64,000 nucleotides of DNA. It comes from Pegoplata infirma. Its lineage: Eukaryota; Arthropoda; Insecta; Diptera; Anthomyiidae. Of the stretch, positions 15,401-27,400 are shown piece by piece. The notes beneath the pieces are model-generated. The model saw nothing but the letters and a program-made list of their open reading frames with translations, had not been told where the DNA came from and did no database searches. Position 1 is the stretch's first letter. Every line of letters starts with the position of its first letter. Location of the stretch: assembly GCA_963921195.1 (NCBI GenBank), contig OY992540.1, positions 170,841,923-170,905,922 of the forward strand, written 5' to 3'. The translations under genes and the position numbers were made by a program.

Positions 15401-18400
15401 GAGCCTGCATCTTAACGGAAAATAGCCTAATTATATATTTTTATGTTTTAGTGATATGGATGTTACAGCGGCTAACTTGGAGTTTAATGAAAAGTCTATT
15501 TGGCTCGTGTTATGGTAGGTTAGGTTAGGTTAGGTTGGATGGGCGCTCGCCATTTGGCGAGTTCACTCGGAGGCAATAAGGCCCATTGTGATTCCCCTAA
15601 TCATATTTCCCCTCTACCCCTCTGATACAAAGTCCTACTTTTTAAACCACCCCGTTTCCCTGAGGTATTCCGCTAGAGACGTCAATGAGACACCGCTTAG
15701 GCAGTCCAGGTCATCGAAAAATCTTTGCCCCAAATGCTTAAGGCGGCTCCTCAGTAGACCCGGACATTCGCATAGCAATTGCTTCACTGACTCCTCTTCC
15801 TCCACTTCCCCACAGCTTCTACAATAGTCCCTATCAGAAATTTCCATACGCACGGCCATTTGTCCATACAGTGTCCTGTAAGTACTCCAACTAATAGGCT
15901 AACCGTCCGTTTGCCAAAAGTAAGAAGACTTTTTGTCCTCTTAGGATTCGGCAGTGGCCACAGGGTTCTAGATATCCTGCACGTAGTCAGTGATATCCAC
16001 CTATCCTTCATCCTATTTTCAGATATCCTATCAATTTCGTTCATCAGTTCCACTATAGGAACCGAGATGTCAGGTTCTACACGTTCCCCCACCGATTCAG
16101 AGCCATTCCTCGCACACTCATCAGCCAATTCGTTCCCAGCGACCCCACTATGGCCTGGGACCCAGATTAGCTTGATTGTGTGCTGACTGATTCGACGAAG
16201 CGATTGTATACAATTCATAACTATTCCCGGTTTTACAGTATTTGACTCTAAGGCCTTCAGAGCTGCGAGACTATCCACGAAAATGTTAATGACGCAAGGA
16301 CGAAGATCCCTTGTCATAATTAACTGCGCGGCTTTGTCAATTGCAAGCACCTCAGCCTGGAAAACACTACACTTATCCGGAAGCCTCAATGAGACCCCGA
16401 TTTCGAGGCATTCAGAGTAAACTCCTGAACCCGTACCCATCTCCATCTTTGATCCGTCCGTAAAGATTGAGATCGCATTCTCTGTAATAACAGAGTTTTC
16501 CGCCCAGTCTTCCCTAGTCGGTATTTGGACTTCGAAGGTTCTGTCAAAGTTCGTCTGTGGTGAGATATAGTCGGTTCTCTGTTCCAGTTCCGTCCCGCCC
16601 ACCGTACTTAATATAGTCGAGTATCCCCAAGAGCGTTGCTTAAGCATTTGCGACTCTTCAACATTATGGTAACTCTACCAACAGATAAATCGTCATCTTA
16701 GCCGGTCATCTGGCAACGCTATTTTAGCTGAATGAACAGACGCCATCGCAGTAGGCTTTGAGTTTTTATATTCTGTTCAATTCTGCACTCTTCGTTAAAC
16801 ACTTGTCTTGTGCACTTTTTATAACTTCTTATTTAAACGTTAATAAATAATCTTTTAGCAGTAAATAATTACATATTTTATTCATTGAAACGTAACAGCT
16901 CGCCTCTGCGTATTAATCCCGGAGAAGGTGAGCGGTCTGATTCGGGCATATAGGGGAAACCAGTTAGTAGTGTGCTGTGATGCTAATGCACATCATTCGA
17001 TATGGGAAAGGTCAGACACAAATGATAGAGATAGAGGCGTGTCACTTTTGGAGTTTTCGTTAAATACTAACCTGTATATTTGAAACAGTGGCGGAAAGAG
17101 GTTCTTGATGTAACACTTGTTTCAGATACATCGTCAGATAGAATTTATGACTGGAGAGTTTTGGAAAAAAATTCTATCTCAGATCATCGCTACATTACGT
17201 TTTTACCAAGGAGCATGGCCTAGTTAAGGCAGTCTCTAGAAATCTGAAGAGAACAAACTGGGTGAAATATAGGGAGACTTTTTCTGGGCTTTTGGACGAA
17301 GTACTCTTATCTGAACCGCATAGTTTGGCCGAAAATTGACTGGTTGACCATATAACAAATGTTTGTAATTTTTTGCTTATGGGTAAAAAAGCCACGCGCA
17401 GAGATTATAATTATTATTTATTATTATTATATATTAGTCAATGGAACAAAATTCCTTACAGACTAAGATAAAAAGAAAGTAACATTTTAATATAAAAAAT
17501 TATTTAAGAAATTGAAAAGGGCTCAAGTTCCCATCAGCCGGCCACAAAGAAGGCTTGAAGATCTCCTTGTACAGTACAGCGGTGATACTAAGCTTAAATG
17601 AAATTCTGCGAAAAGTACTAACATCGGTGTTCATTTGTAGCATTCTATATGATTTTTATCTATTTTGGAATGTTTCACAATGTGACGCTAGGCTTGAACG
17701 AAGATAGATGTATCCATTTCTTATTTGCAACAACTTCCAAATAATTCCTTAAAAAAGCTATTTAATTAGGCAAAGTCTTCAAGAGCGGACTAGAACTGGT
17801 CTGCATATAAGCTGCAGCTTAAGAGTTAAAAGAAGATGATAATAATTGCCAAATGTGATTCTTGGAAAAACGTATGTGGAAGCAAAGAAGACGTTTCTGA
17901 TACATTCAGGCTGCGCAAAGTTCTGGCTTCTTCTCCTTAAAAACTGGGATACCTAAAAGATCCTACTGGGTTGTATTTTATGGATATCATAGACAATCAA
18001 TTTCCGGGCAATTCGATGACAGCGTTTCAAGCTTTGGACGCCCTGCCAACATTAATCTGGGCTAGGAAATCGAAGGCTAGGAAAGATTTCAGACCAATTA
18101 GTCTATCATAATTTTTGTTAATGACAATGGAACGAATGATATACTCATATTTGCGTAAAGTGATTGACCCGTGGTTGCTTTCGACTAGGCAACATGCATA
18201 TAGCAAGGGTAGATCAACGGAAACTGCTTTTCATGAGCTCGCTGGTACCATCAAAAGATCGCTTTCGGTAGAGGATACACTGTGGTGGCCTTTCTGCATT
18301 GTCTGGTCTAAGAGTGAAGCATGGGATCGTTTTAATAGGAGAAGCACGTAGTTTTCATGTTGTTGCATATGCTGACGATGTCGCGATAGCTGTAATGGAA

Positions 18401-21400
18401 AAGCACCTGCCTACAGTAAGGGACATTCTTTAAGGTTTTCTGAAAGATCTGTCTAAATGGGCAAGAGACTGTGGCATAGGAGTTAATCCGAGTAAAACTG
18501 AAGCAATGACATCGAGTTTTCAAATGGAGCCATTTATCTTGGAGCATTTCTAGATAGGAAGTTGAATTTGAGGCGTAATATATTGAGGAACTGGTAAGAA
18601 AAGCAACAATTGCTTTATATTCCTGTAAACAAGCCATTGGAAAACGATGCAGCTTTATGCCTAGAGTCGTTCACTTTGTTTATAAAGCAGTGTTGGGTTC
18701 AGTTCTGCTGGGTTGAATCATTGTCTGGTGGCCTTCTTAAAGGAAACTGTGTCTTTATATCGAAGATAATGGTGTCGATGTGTATCACTGGAGCTCTTCG
18801 TACTTCGCCCATGGCTGCATTAGAGATCCTCCGTCAACTAATACCATTGAACATATTGGGTAGGCAGTATGCGTTAACGTAGGCAATTCGATTTAATAGC
18901 ACACTGCAATTGAGTTGCAGCGATAGTGTCCATAGCGCAATCTTGAAGAAGAAAACAATGCCACAAAATGTGGACTGTGCTCCCTCTACGAGCCTTTTTA
19001 AGCGCCACTTCACCATATGATACCATACAGGGAGTCTTGTATGAGGAGCATTCCGGGTTGTGGAGCCTATATACATTTTTACACAGATGGATCGAAGCTA
19101 CACGAACAAGTGGGCTTTGGAATCTATTCGGAAGAGCTTGGGCCTAGATCGAAGATTGCCAGATCATTGCAGTGTTTACAGACAGAAATGCTGGCAATAA
19201 AGGAAGTGGCTGGCTGGTTGACTTGCAATGTCTTGTCTACAACCGCAGTCAACATCTTTTCTGACAGTCAAGCCGAGGTCAAGTCTCTGGAGTCCATGTT
19301 TCTGAAAACAAGATCTGCCCTTAACGGCAGCACGTCTTTGAATGAGATGGCCAAGCAGTTTGATGGGCAAATGGATTAACGTGTGAGAACGCGACAGATT
19401 TGGCCTTCTCTTAATCAGAGGCGCACAAGTGAGCTCATATCGCTTCCAAGAGGAGAGATTTCGACAGTGGTTGCTGTAAATACCGGACACGGTCGTAAAG
19501 GGAAGCACGCAGAGCGGTTAAAAGTGCCGTCAAATGATATTTGTCGGAGTTCTATGGATGAAGAGGAGTTGGAAACTATCGAACACTTCATCTGCCATTT
19601 CCCGGCACTTTCTGGTCAGAGAATTGCTTCACTGGGATATAGGGTGCTGCACGATCTTTCTGATTATTCAGATTTCAAAATTCAATATCTTAGGAGTTTC
19701 ATAAAATTGGTTTAATGGCAGGGGCTAGTAGGGCTTGTCCCTGCCATTAAACGTCAGCAGTCACTTACAACCTAACCTAACCTACAGGTTCCAACAGAAT
19801 TGGAATGTTTTGGTATGCCTCCAGAAACTTGCAAGCAAAATCTAAGGCTTCGTTCCGCGACGAAGACTAATCTGAGATGGCCATATGGATGGACGTGTGA
19901 GACAAGACAGTTTTGGTCATCTCTTAATCAGAGGCGCACAAGTGAGCAGATATCGTTTCCAATAGGAGACGGTGCTTGCTGTAATTACCAGACACGTCCT
20001 TAAATTTAAGCACGCTAAGCGGAGTTGCATGAAAAAGGACGAGAACACTTTTTTACCTGGATTTTTATCACCAAATTTGTTTTTCACCAAATTTTTCTGT
20101 ACGGATTTTTTTTTAAATTTTTTTTTCTAAAAATTAATTCCTTTTACTAATCTTCTTTACAAACTTTTTTTACAGTTTTTTTCACATTTTTTTTTAATAA
20201 TGTTTTTTACAATTATCTTTTTACATTGTGGATTCCACAATGTGGAGTGTATTCGGCAAGACCGAATATAACTTTTTTACTTGTTCGAATTACAATTAAT
20301 CTTTTTCGAATTACAAAAGTAATTTTTAGAATACAAATGTTATACTCGAATTAAAAGTAGAATTTTCAAATTACAAATGGTATTTTCGAATTACAAATGA
20401 AATTTTTGAGTTAAAAGTAGAATGTTAGAATTTCAGTGGAGCTTTTTCGAATTTCATCTGTAAATGGTGTAGTATTTTAAAAGTTTTGAGGCACAGTCTA
20501 ATAGAGATTTAACATGAAAAAATAAGTTTTCGTTTTAAATCCATTTTATTTATGTACAGTATGGTAGTTTGAGAGACATTTGACATATCTTAAGGGGGTC
20601 GTAAAGCAAAAATAAGCAAGAGCCCGTGTGTGAAGCATTCGAAAGTAATAAAATTGATTTTAATTTATATTTTATATACATTCTTGGAAATCGTTTTCTT
20701 AAAAGAACTTACAATAGAATCGAAAAATCTGAAAAAGTGTTTTTTTTTTAATTTTGTTTTCTGTTTTCTTTTATTTCTTTTTTTACTTTCATTCGCAGTT
20801 CTCTGAAACCTCTACATATTGATCGTACCTCAGCAGTGTTTCCCTGGCATAGACGTCATAATTATACATTTATTATAAAAAGTCGTAATGATGAAGGTGA
20901 ATCGCCAGATTATAGTACCATCTTTGTACCAGCTTGGTCTAAACATCATGAACGCTCCTTTTCTCCCCAATGGATACGCAATGAATATCATGCCACAAAT
21001 CGTACACATACATTGTCTTGGAGTCCACCAAACAATCAAAAAAATCTAATTGATTATACTGTCTTTTGGTGTCAATCGAAAGAAGCCACACCCAATGATT
21101 GTAAAGTAAGTTTTAAATTAACTTATATTTTTTTGTGTTTAACTTACTAAAACTTTGTTTTTTTTAAGGACACAATATTTTTCAAGCATATTAACAAAAC
21201 ATCAACTAGTTTCAATATTATACCAAAAGAGCAATCTTTAAATATGGCAGTTTCCGCCAACTATCCTGACTTTAATTCGGGCATGCATTGGACCATGTGC
21301 TCGGCAGATGTTACAGCTGAATTAGTTAAAATGGAACCAGAAATAATAGATGTAAAAGCCCGTTCTATAACGGTTCAATGGAGTACCGATAGTGTATGTT

Positions 21401-24400
21401 CATCACTCTTAGAAGGTTTCAGTTTAACCTATTGTCGCATTAATCGATCTTCTTCGCTGCATGTTGAAAAATCATTACCCTGTTTAGAAGATCCGATAAC
21501 AATTCAAATACCAAATACCGCAAAAAAATATGTAATGAAAAATTTAAAACCTTTTTCAAACTATAAAATTGAATTGAATATGTTTTCAAAATTGAAACAA
21601 GACAAAATTAGTGATGCCCAATATGTTGATACTACTGAAGAAGGTAAGCTATTAAATTCAATAATATTTGTTTTAAAAATTTATTTCTAATAAATTATGA
21701 TTGCAGCTCCTTCAAAACCATTAAATTTGAAAGCTCATAACATTACAAGTAATTCAGCAATATTAACTTGGTCACAACCGGAACATCATAATGGAATATT
21801 AAGGAAATACAGGATAGAGTGAGTAGAATTTTTATTTTTTGTTAAACATAAACAGACGCGATCAAAAAATTACTACCATAATGTATTTTTTTAATTTTAT
21901 CTAATTTATTTTATCTAACAAAATTTTCTCCAATAAGTTTTGCCAAAAGGTTTCTGTCCCTAGGGAGTGAATGTTGAGTTTAGGTTTGTTCGGGGAAAAA
22001 TGTTGAGGGTTAAAAATTAATGGGGGCGGTCTTCCTTTGGAGCACTATAAGAGGCAGCATGGGAGCTGGTTTTAAAAAAAGCACCACCTTAAGTGTTAAA
22101 AATATATGGTAGGTATGTTCTGTAAAAATGCTAACGTGGAAAAAATATTGAGGGTCGGTCATACGTTTGACTCCTCTAGGGGCACCATTGTACAGAGGGA
22201 AACAGAAAGCATTTCCGGCCAAAAGTCACTTTTTGCAATTCGCAAAAAATTTGAATGTCATTATGTTAGGCATACTTGGAAGTAGTTCCTCCAAAATTTG
22301 TATAATATTCCGATTACACCTGCACAAGTTGCATAGCCCCAAAGTCAAAAAATCTATTTGAAAATGGGAACATTGTGAAGTTGAACTTTAAAGACTTTTG
22401 GATGTGGGAATATTTATTATTATTTTTTTTTTGAAATCTAAGATAATACCATAAGCATCATTGTGAAAAAATAGCGAAATAAAACTACCAGATAATTTGA
22501 AGTTACGAGGCTGCTAAAATTTTTTTTATCATATACCTGACGTCGAATGCAGATTGCGCCAAACCGCAAGTGATATGATACCTTTTGCAACACCAGTATA
22601 AAGATTAAGAGCTGTCGAAAAAAATGGCACATTTTTGCACATATTAATAAATGACTACTCTACAGGCATTTTTGTAGATGCATATTAATTTTAATACATT
22701 TTTATACCCTCCAACCACAATAGTGGAGTATACATACTTTGTGTAACGCATCGAAATATCGGCGGACGACCCCTCAAAGTGTATATTTTATTGATCCATG
22801 ATCGATTCTAAGAGATTCTAGCGATGTCCTTTCGTCTGTCTGTGGAAGTCTCGATACAGTGCAAACCAATGAAGCTAGACCCCTGAAGTAAGGCACGAAT
22901 AAGGCTTATTACCTCACGATATGTATGTTCGTATATGGGCAAAATCGGACAAGGGGGAAACAGTTCCTCCTTATAGAACTAAATAGTGTCCGACCGAACG
23001 TTCGGGTTCGGTTACGGAGTTCGGTAAAAAGTGGCGTTCGGCCACTGTTCGGTGTTCGGCCAAACTTTGGCCGAACTTTACCGAACACCGAACTTTTGTT
23101 TGTATTCCTTTTTATCGTCTTAAAACTAAGCCATACTAACAGTGCAACTACTTAACACCTCAAATCAGACTATTGTTAAAAAGAAATATATTTTTTTTTC
23201 CAAAAAAATCAACTTGAGCCACATTTTTTCACTTTTTTTAAGTATACAAAAGTACAAAATATTTATTTTTTTACTATAAATTAGAACAACTAAAAAAAAA
23301 ACACTTTTTTAGTTGTTTTTTTCATAATTATATGCAAAAACAACTTTTTTTTAAATAAAAAAAAAGTTCGGTTACGGGTTCGGGTTCGGCCGAACTTTGC
23401 AAAATTGACCGAAGTTCGGGTTCGGGTACGGGTTCGGTCTGAAAAAGTGCGTTCGGTCGGACACTAGAACTAAAATAAAACAACCTCAAAAAAAAAAAAA
23501 TGACATTTATTTTTGTATTTTTTAAACAAATGGAACATTTTTATTTGATTTTTTCTGTAAGTACAGATCGAGCACGGGCTCTAATTATATTTGTTATAAG
23601 GGTTCAAGTTGAAAAATTGCAGAAGAAAAATTGAATTTCTAAAAATGATAGACATTTCTGGTATTTCCTCTACCGGTTTCAAACACCCCAGTTAGTGTCA
23701 TCATCAGTAGGATTTTAAATGTCGGTTTGTCTTGTTAATGAAAACTGTTTTTTATATACTGTGAGCATCAAAAGAAAGTGTACAGGTCTTAAATTGAGGT
23801 AATTCGTTAACGACAAAGATTACAATAAAACCCCTTATTATTATCAATCGACTATCTTTAAAAACACGCTATAAAGGAAATTTTCCAAGCTTTAATTTAA
23901 GCTTAATAGAGTCCAGATTGAGCAAATATTAAATGAGATACGGGAGTCGCGGTGGAAATTGAAAATTTTTGTAGACGTTTTTTAAAAAATTTGTAAAAAA
24001 TATTTCTAATTTGATGTGTATCAAGTTCAAACATTAAAAATTTAAAAAATAGTACAATAGTTTAAACTCAGTTATCAACTCATTTTTCTAACGACCCAAA
24101 CAAAAATCAGAATTTTTTAAATGCAGTAAAAAAATACGCATTTTTTTGACCTCCAACTCTTTTGACCACCAATTTTTTGTAAACAAAGAAAAGATTTCAT
24201 TGTTTATTAATTTAAGTACATCTAAGTGTATAGTAAAGAGATATGAAAATAATTAAAAATTTTCTTTGTTTACAAAAAATTGGTGGTCAAAAGAATTGGA
24301 GGTCAAAAAAACTCATATTTTTTTACTGCATTAAAAAAATTTTGGTTTTTGTTTGAGTCGTTGGAAAAATGAGTTGATAAGGGTTCAAGTTGAAAAAATG

Positions 24401-27400
24401 CAGAAGAAAAATTGAATTTCTGAAAATTATAGACATTTCTGGTATTTCCTATACCGGTTTCGAACACCCCAGTTAGTGTCATCATCAGTAGGATTTTAAA
24501 TGTCGGTTTGTCTTGTTAATGAAACTGTTTTTTATATATGGGCACTTCCACCGAAAGGTCTACCAAGACCAAAAAACCAAAAGTTCTTGAAACGAATTTG
24601 TTTTAACATATTTTCATAGGAAATCAATCAAATTTAACTAACGTGAACAAATTTTACATTTATTCATAACCCATTTCGAGATATTCGAATGTAAAGTCGA
24701 GCAAGCCAATTTTTTCTCATCTCCCCAAACTAGGGTTTAACTTTCTTTTGGAAGTAGAATCGAACTTATATAGTCAAGTTCTTGTGTTTTTTCACTGTTG
24801 CAGTGTTATTGTTTAAAAATGTATATTAAAGCATTTATGTTTATTTTTATTTTAGATATAATAACGAACATCACACCATTGAATGTCTATCAATAGAGTC
24901 AAAATGTAATCATAAACAAATGAAATTTAAATTGGAAAATCTTAGCAGTTATACTACCTATAAAGTGTATGTTATAGCATATACCACTGCTGCCTCCGAT
25001 CACAGTAATGATATAACAGTTGAAACTCTAGTGGGAAGTAAGTAATCCAAATTATTTGTGCATTTTTTTGTTTTTATGTGAAATCTTATACGTTTTTCTT
25101 TCCTTTATAGTTCCTTCAAATCCACGTCATATTAAGACTAAAGAAAACACAAACACCAAGAAAAATACTTTACAATGGTCCAGACCAGAAGTGCCGTCTG
25201 GACGTGTTGAATTCTATGAAGTAGCCATTATTGTCTGGTATAAAAATAAAATAAAAAGAAAACATATATCGGGTGTTGTCGGTACAAGAGAATGTGTTTT
25301 CAATTTACTCGTCTGCATGGATGGTGATTATCGTTTTAGTATAGAAGTGCGAGCGGTGAATGTCGTACGACGTGACACGGAAGTTGATCCTTATATATTT
25401 GCTACAAAAAACATGACCAACGAAGAAGACTTAGACACAACAATAGATTATTATACAACAAATAGTGATATAAAATGTGTGGGTACAGGGTCCAGCGAAG
25501 AAGAACAATTGTCTATCATACAGGGGTATCGTGATTCAGAAAAATATGTGCTCTACAAATCGGTATGGGAAAAAGGTGCCGATACCAATTGTGCCGATAC
25601 TAAATTGAGTCAAATTACAATGTTGGCTTTATTAGTGGTTGTATCATCGCTTGGTGTAATGGCTGCTTTCTATGTAGCCCGTAATAAATATCAAAAAATG
25701 TCAAATATCTCTTGTGCCTTGCCACCCGGCTTAGAGGCTATGGCATATCCCACCAAAGACAATGGTGATGGAGGTGATTTTCGTCGCAGTAAGGATTCAT
25801 TTTATAATAATGAAAATCGTCGTCTGCTCTCCTCAATTAGTCATGATTCTGGTTATGCATGTAATAATGGGGATCATGGCATAACTCCATGTTCTTTGGG
25901 TAAAAGTAGTGGTTATATTGGTTCAGATCATTCTACCGAGTATTGTACACAGGAAACATTTGTAGCAGCGGATGGCTTAAGTGGCAGCAGTAGTGTTATT
26001 GATCAGACGCCTGTTGTCGATAATGCCTACATGGTTATGGAATTACTAAAACCCAATGACGGAAAGCTGTCTGCGTCATCTTCTACTACTGCATTTGATA
26101 ATCTAATATCACAATCGGATAATAATGGTGGCTATGTACAACCAAGTCTTACAGCTATCGCTGCATTGAGTGGTACAAAAAATACAATACCGCCAGTAAT
26201 TAACACACACTTACCGTCATCGTTTATGCCCACCGATAATGGGTACATTAAACAAATACCATCGTCGCAGCAGCATACGCAAATAATACCATCTGAAAAT
26301 GGTTATATTAAACCTAACAACCTTTTTAATTGGCCCATGGAGAAAATATCTCAAACAACGCCAACAACTTGTGCGCCGCAAACGCATGTTCCTGTAACAG
26401 CGAGAGGTATACCAATAAATAGTTCAGGTTATGTGGCGCCACAATTATTGCAAAAGGTGAGTATTATAATTTATTTTTAAAGATTTTTTTTTCTTATTTT
26501 GGTTTCAGCAAATTATTCTAATTATGCTGAAACACATAATTATAAAACAATATTACGCACAGTGTAATATTGTTTTATTACACTGAGCGACACGATTTTG
26601 TATCTTAGATGGGACCAACTAAAATGAAAGTATACCAATAGGAGCCCAGTTGGCAACGTCCTCGAGCCATCCTCAGTGACGGAGCGGTGACATGTCAGAG
26701 TCACAGCTGACATCCACAAGACATCTCTATGTACTGGGTTGAGGACAGTTTCATACAAATTTTCAAAATGTCCTCACTCAAAGTCAGCAGAGGTCAGGGC
26801 TGACCTTCTGGGGACATTTCACCTAAGACTTCTTTGGGGAAATGTCTGAATAAGGTCATGCGAATTTACAAAAATTTTTCGTATTTCCTTTAGTTTTTAC
26901 TTTTATCCATTTTCCTTTATAAATTATCTTTCTCATATTTAGAAAAAACTTTTCGCCTTTTTTAGTCCCAACTGGATTTGAACCTGGAACCTCCAGTTTA
27001 TTAGTCCCACAACTTACTACTTGTTCCAAACTTTATTTTGAAAATTGTTTGTCTATTTATTACTTTTATTCTACTTGTTAGATTTTGATTTTATTTTAAA
27101 TAAATCGATAATATTGCCATCTTTTTGTTGGAAATTGAAGAATTGCCCAGATTTAAAATTCTAATTTAATATACTGCTATTCTGAAGACATTTCCCTTTA
27201 GACGTCTTAGAGGAATTGTCAACACTCTTAAAGCAAACATTCAGTGCTGACAATGTTAGGACATGTCATCAAGGATTACCTATGATTTGTCAGAACCTGA
27301 AGACATTTCCTCAAGGAATCACTGTGGAAATTTCCTCAGTGACACATTTTCCAACTGGGAGACTAAAACCCTTAAAGGGTTTTGGATAATTAGCTTACAA

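Larger units (their letters stand above)
15303..19784 (+). mobile_element. RNase H-bearing non-LTR retrotransposon (LOA/I-like), broken
   Basis: Fragments appear in the correct order. Endonuclease N-part: KFVVAKDGSSPRAC and DVTAANLEF (15,345-15,513). After a nested insertion, endonuclease C-part: QLVVCCDANAHH (about 16,960-17,000), RGVSLLEF and EVLDVTLVSD. Reverse transcriptase: DFRPISLS and VVAYADDVAIAV (18,360-18,400). RNase H: HFYTDGSKLHEQVGFGIYSE (19,075-19,135). C-terminal zinc region: ELETIEHFICHFPAL (19,565-19,610). Frameshifts and stops are many, so it is dead. It ends in CAACCTAACCTAACCTA near 19,784. The clade assignment is inferred from domain order. Confidence 0.85.
23594..24540 (-). 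mobile_element. Two direct repeats with hammerhead-like motifs (Penelope-like or retrozyme relic)
   Basis: About 163 bp at 23,594-23,758 is repeated in the same orientation at 24,373-24,537 with few differences. Each repeat carries, on the minus strand, the ordered parts of a type I hammerhead ribozyme. Between them is about 615 bp of non-coding sequence, much of it a palindrome (24,069-24,376). No reverse transcriptase is visible. Direct terminal repeats with hammerhead motifs are known from Penelope-like elements and metazoan retrozymes; which this is cannot be settled here. Confidence 0.6.

Noticed and set aside
15516..15534. Four TTAGG units as an interstitial telomere
   Set aside because: They sit exactly at the 3' end of a non-LTR retrotransposon and recur at the ends of other copies, so they are its tail.
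16664..16903. Solo LTR between the two non-LTR copies
   Set aside because: No TG…CA ends with a flanking duplication could be fixed; a 5' leader of the nested non-LTR element explains it better.
26544..26577. Transcription terminator hairpin
   Set aside because: Rho-independent terminators do not apply in an insect intron; probably a transposon scar.
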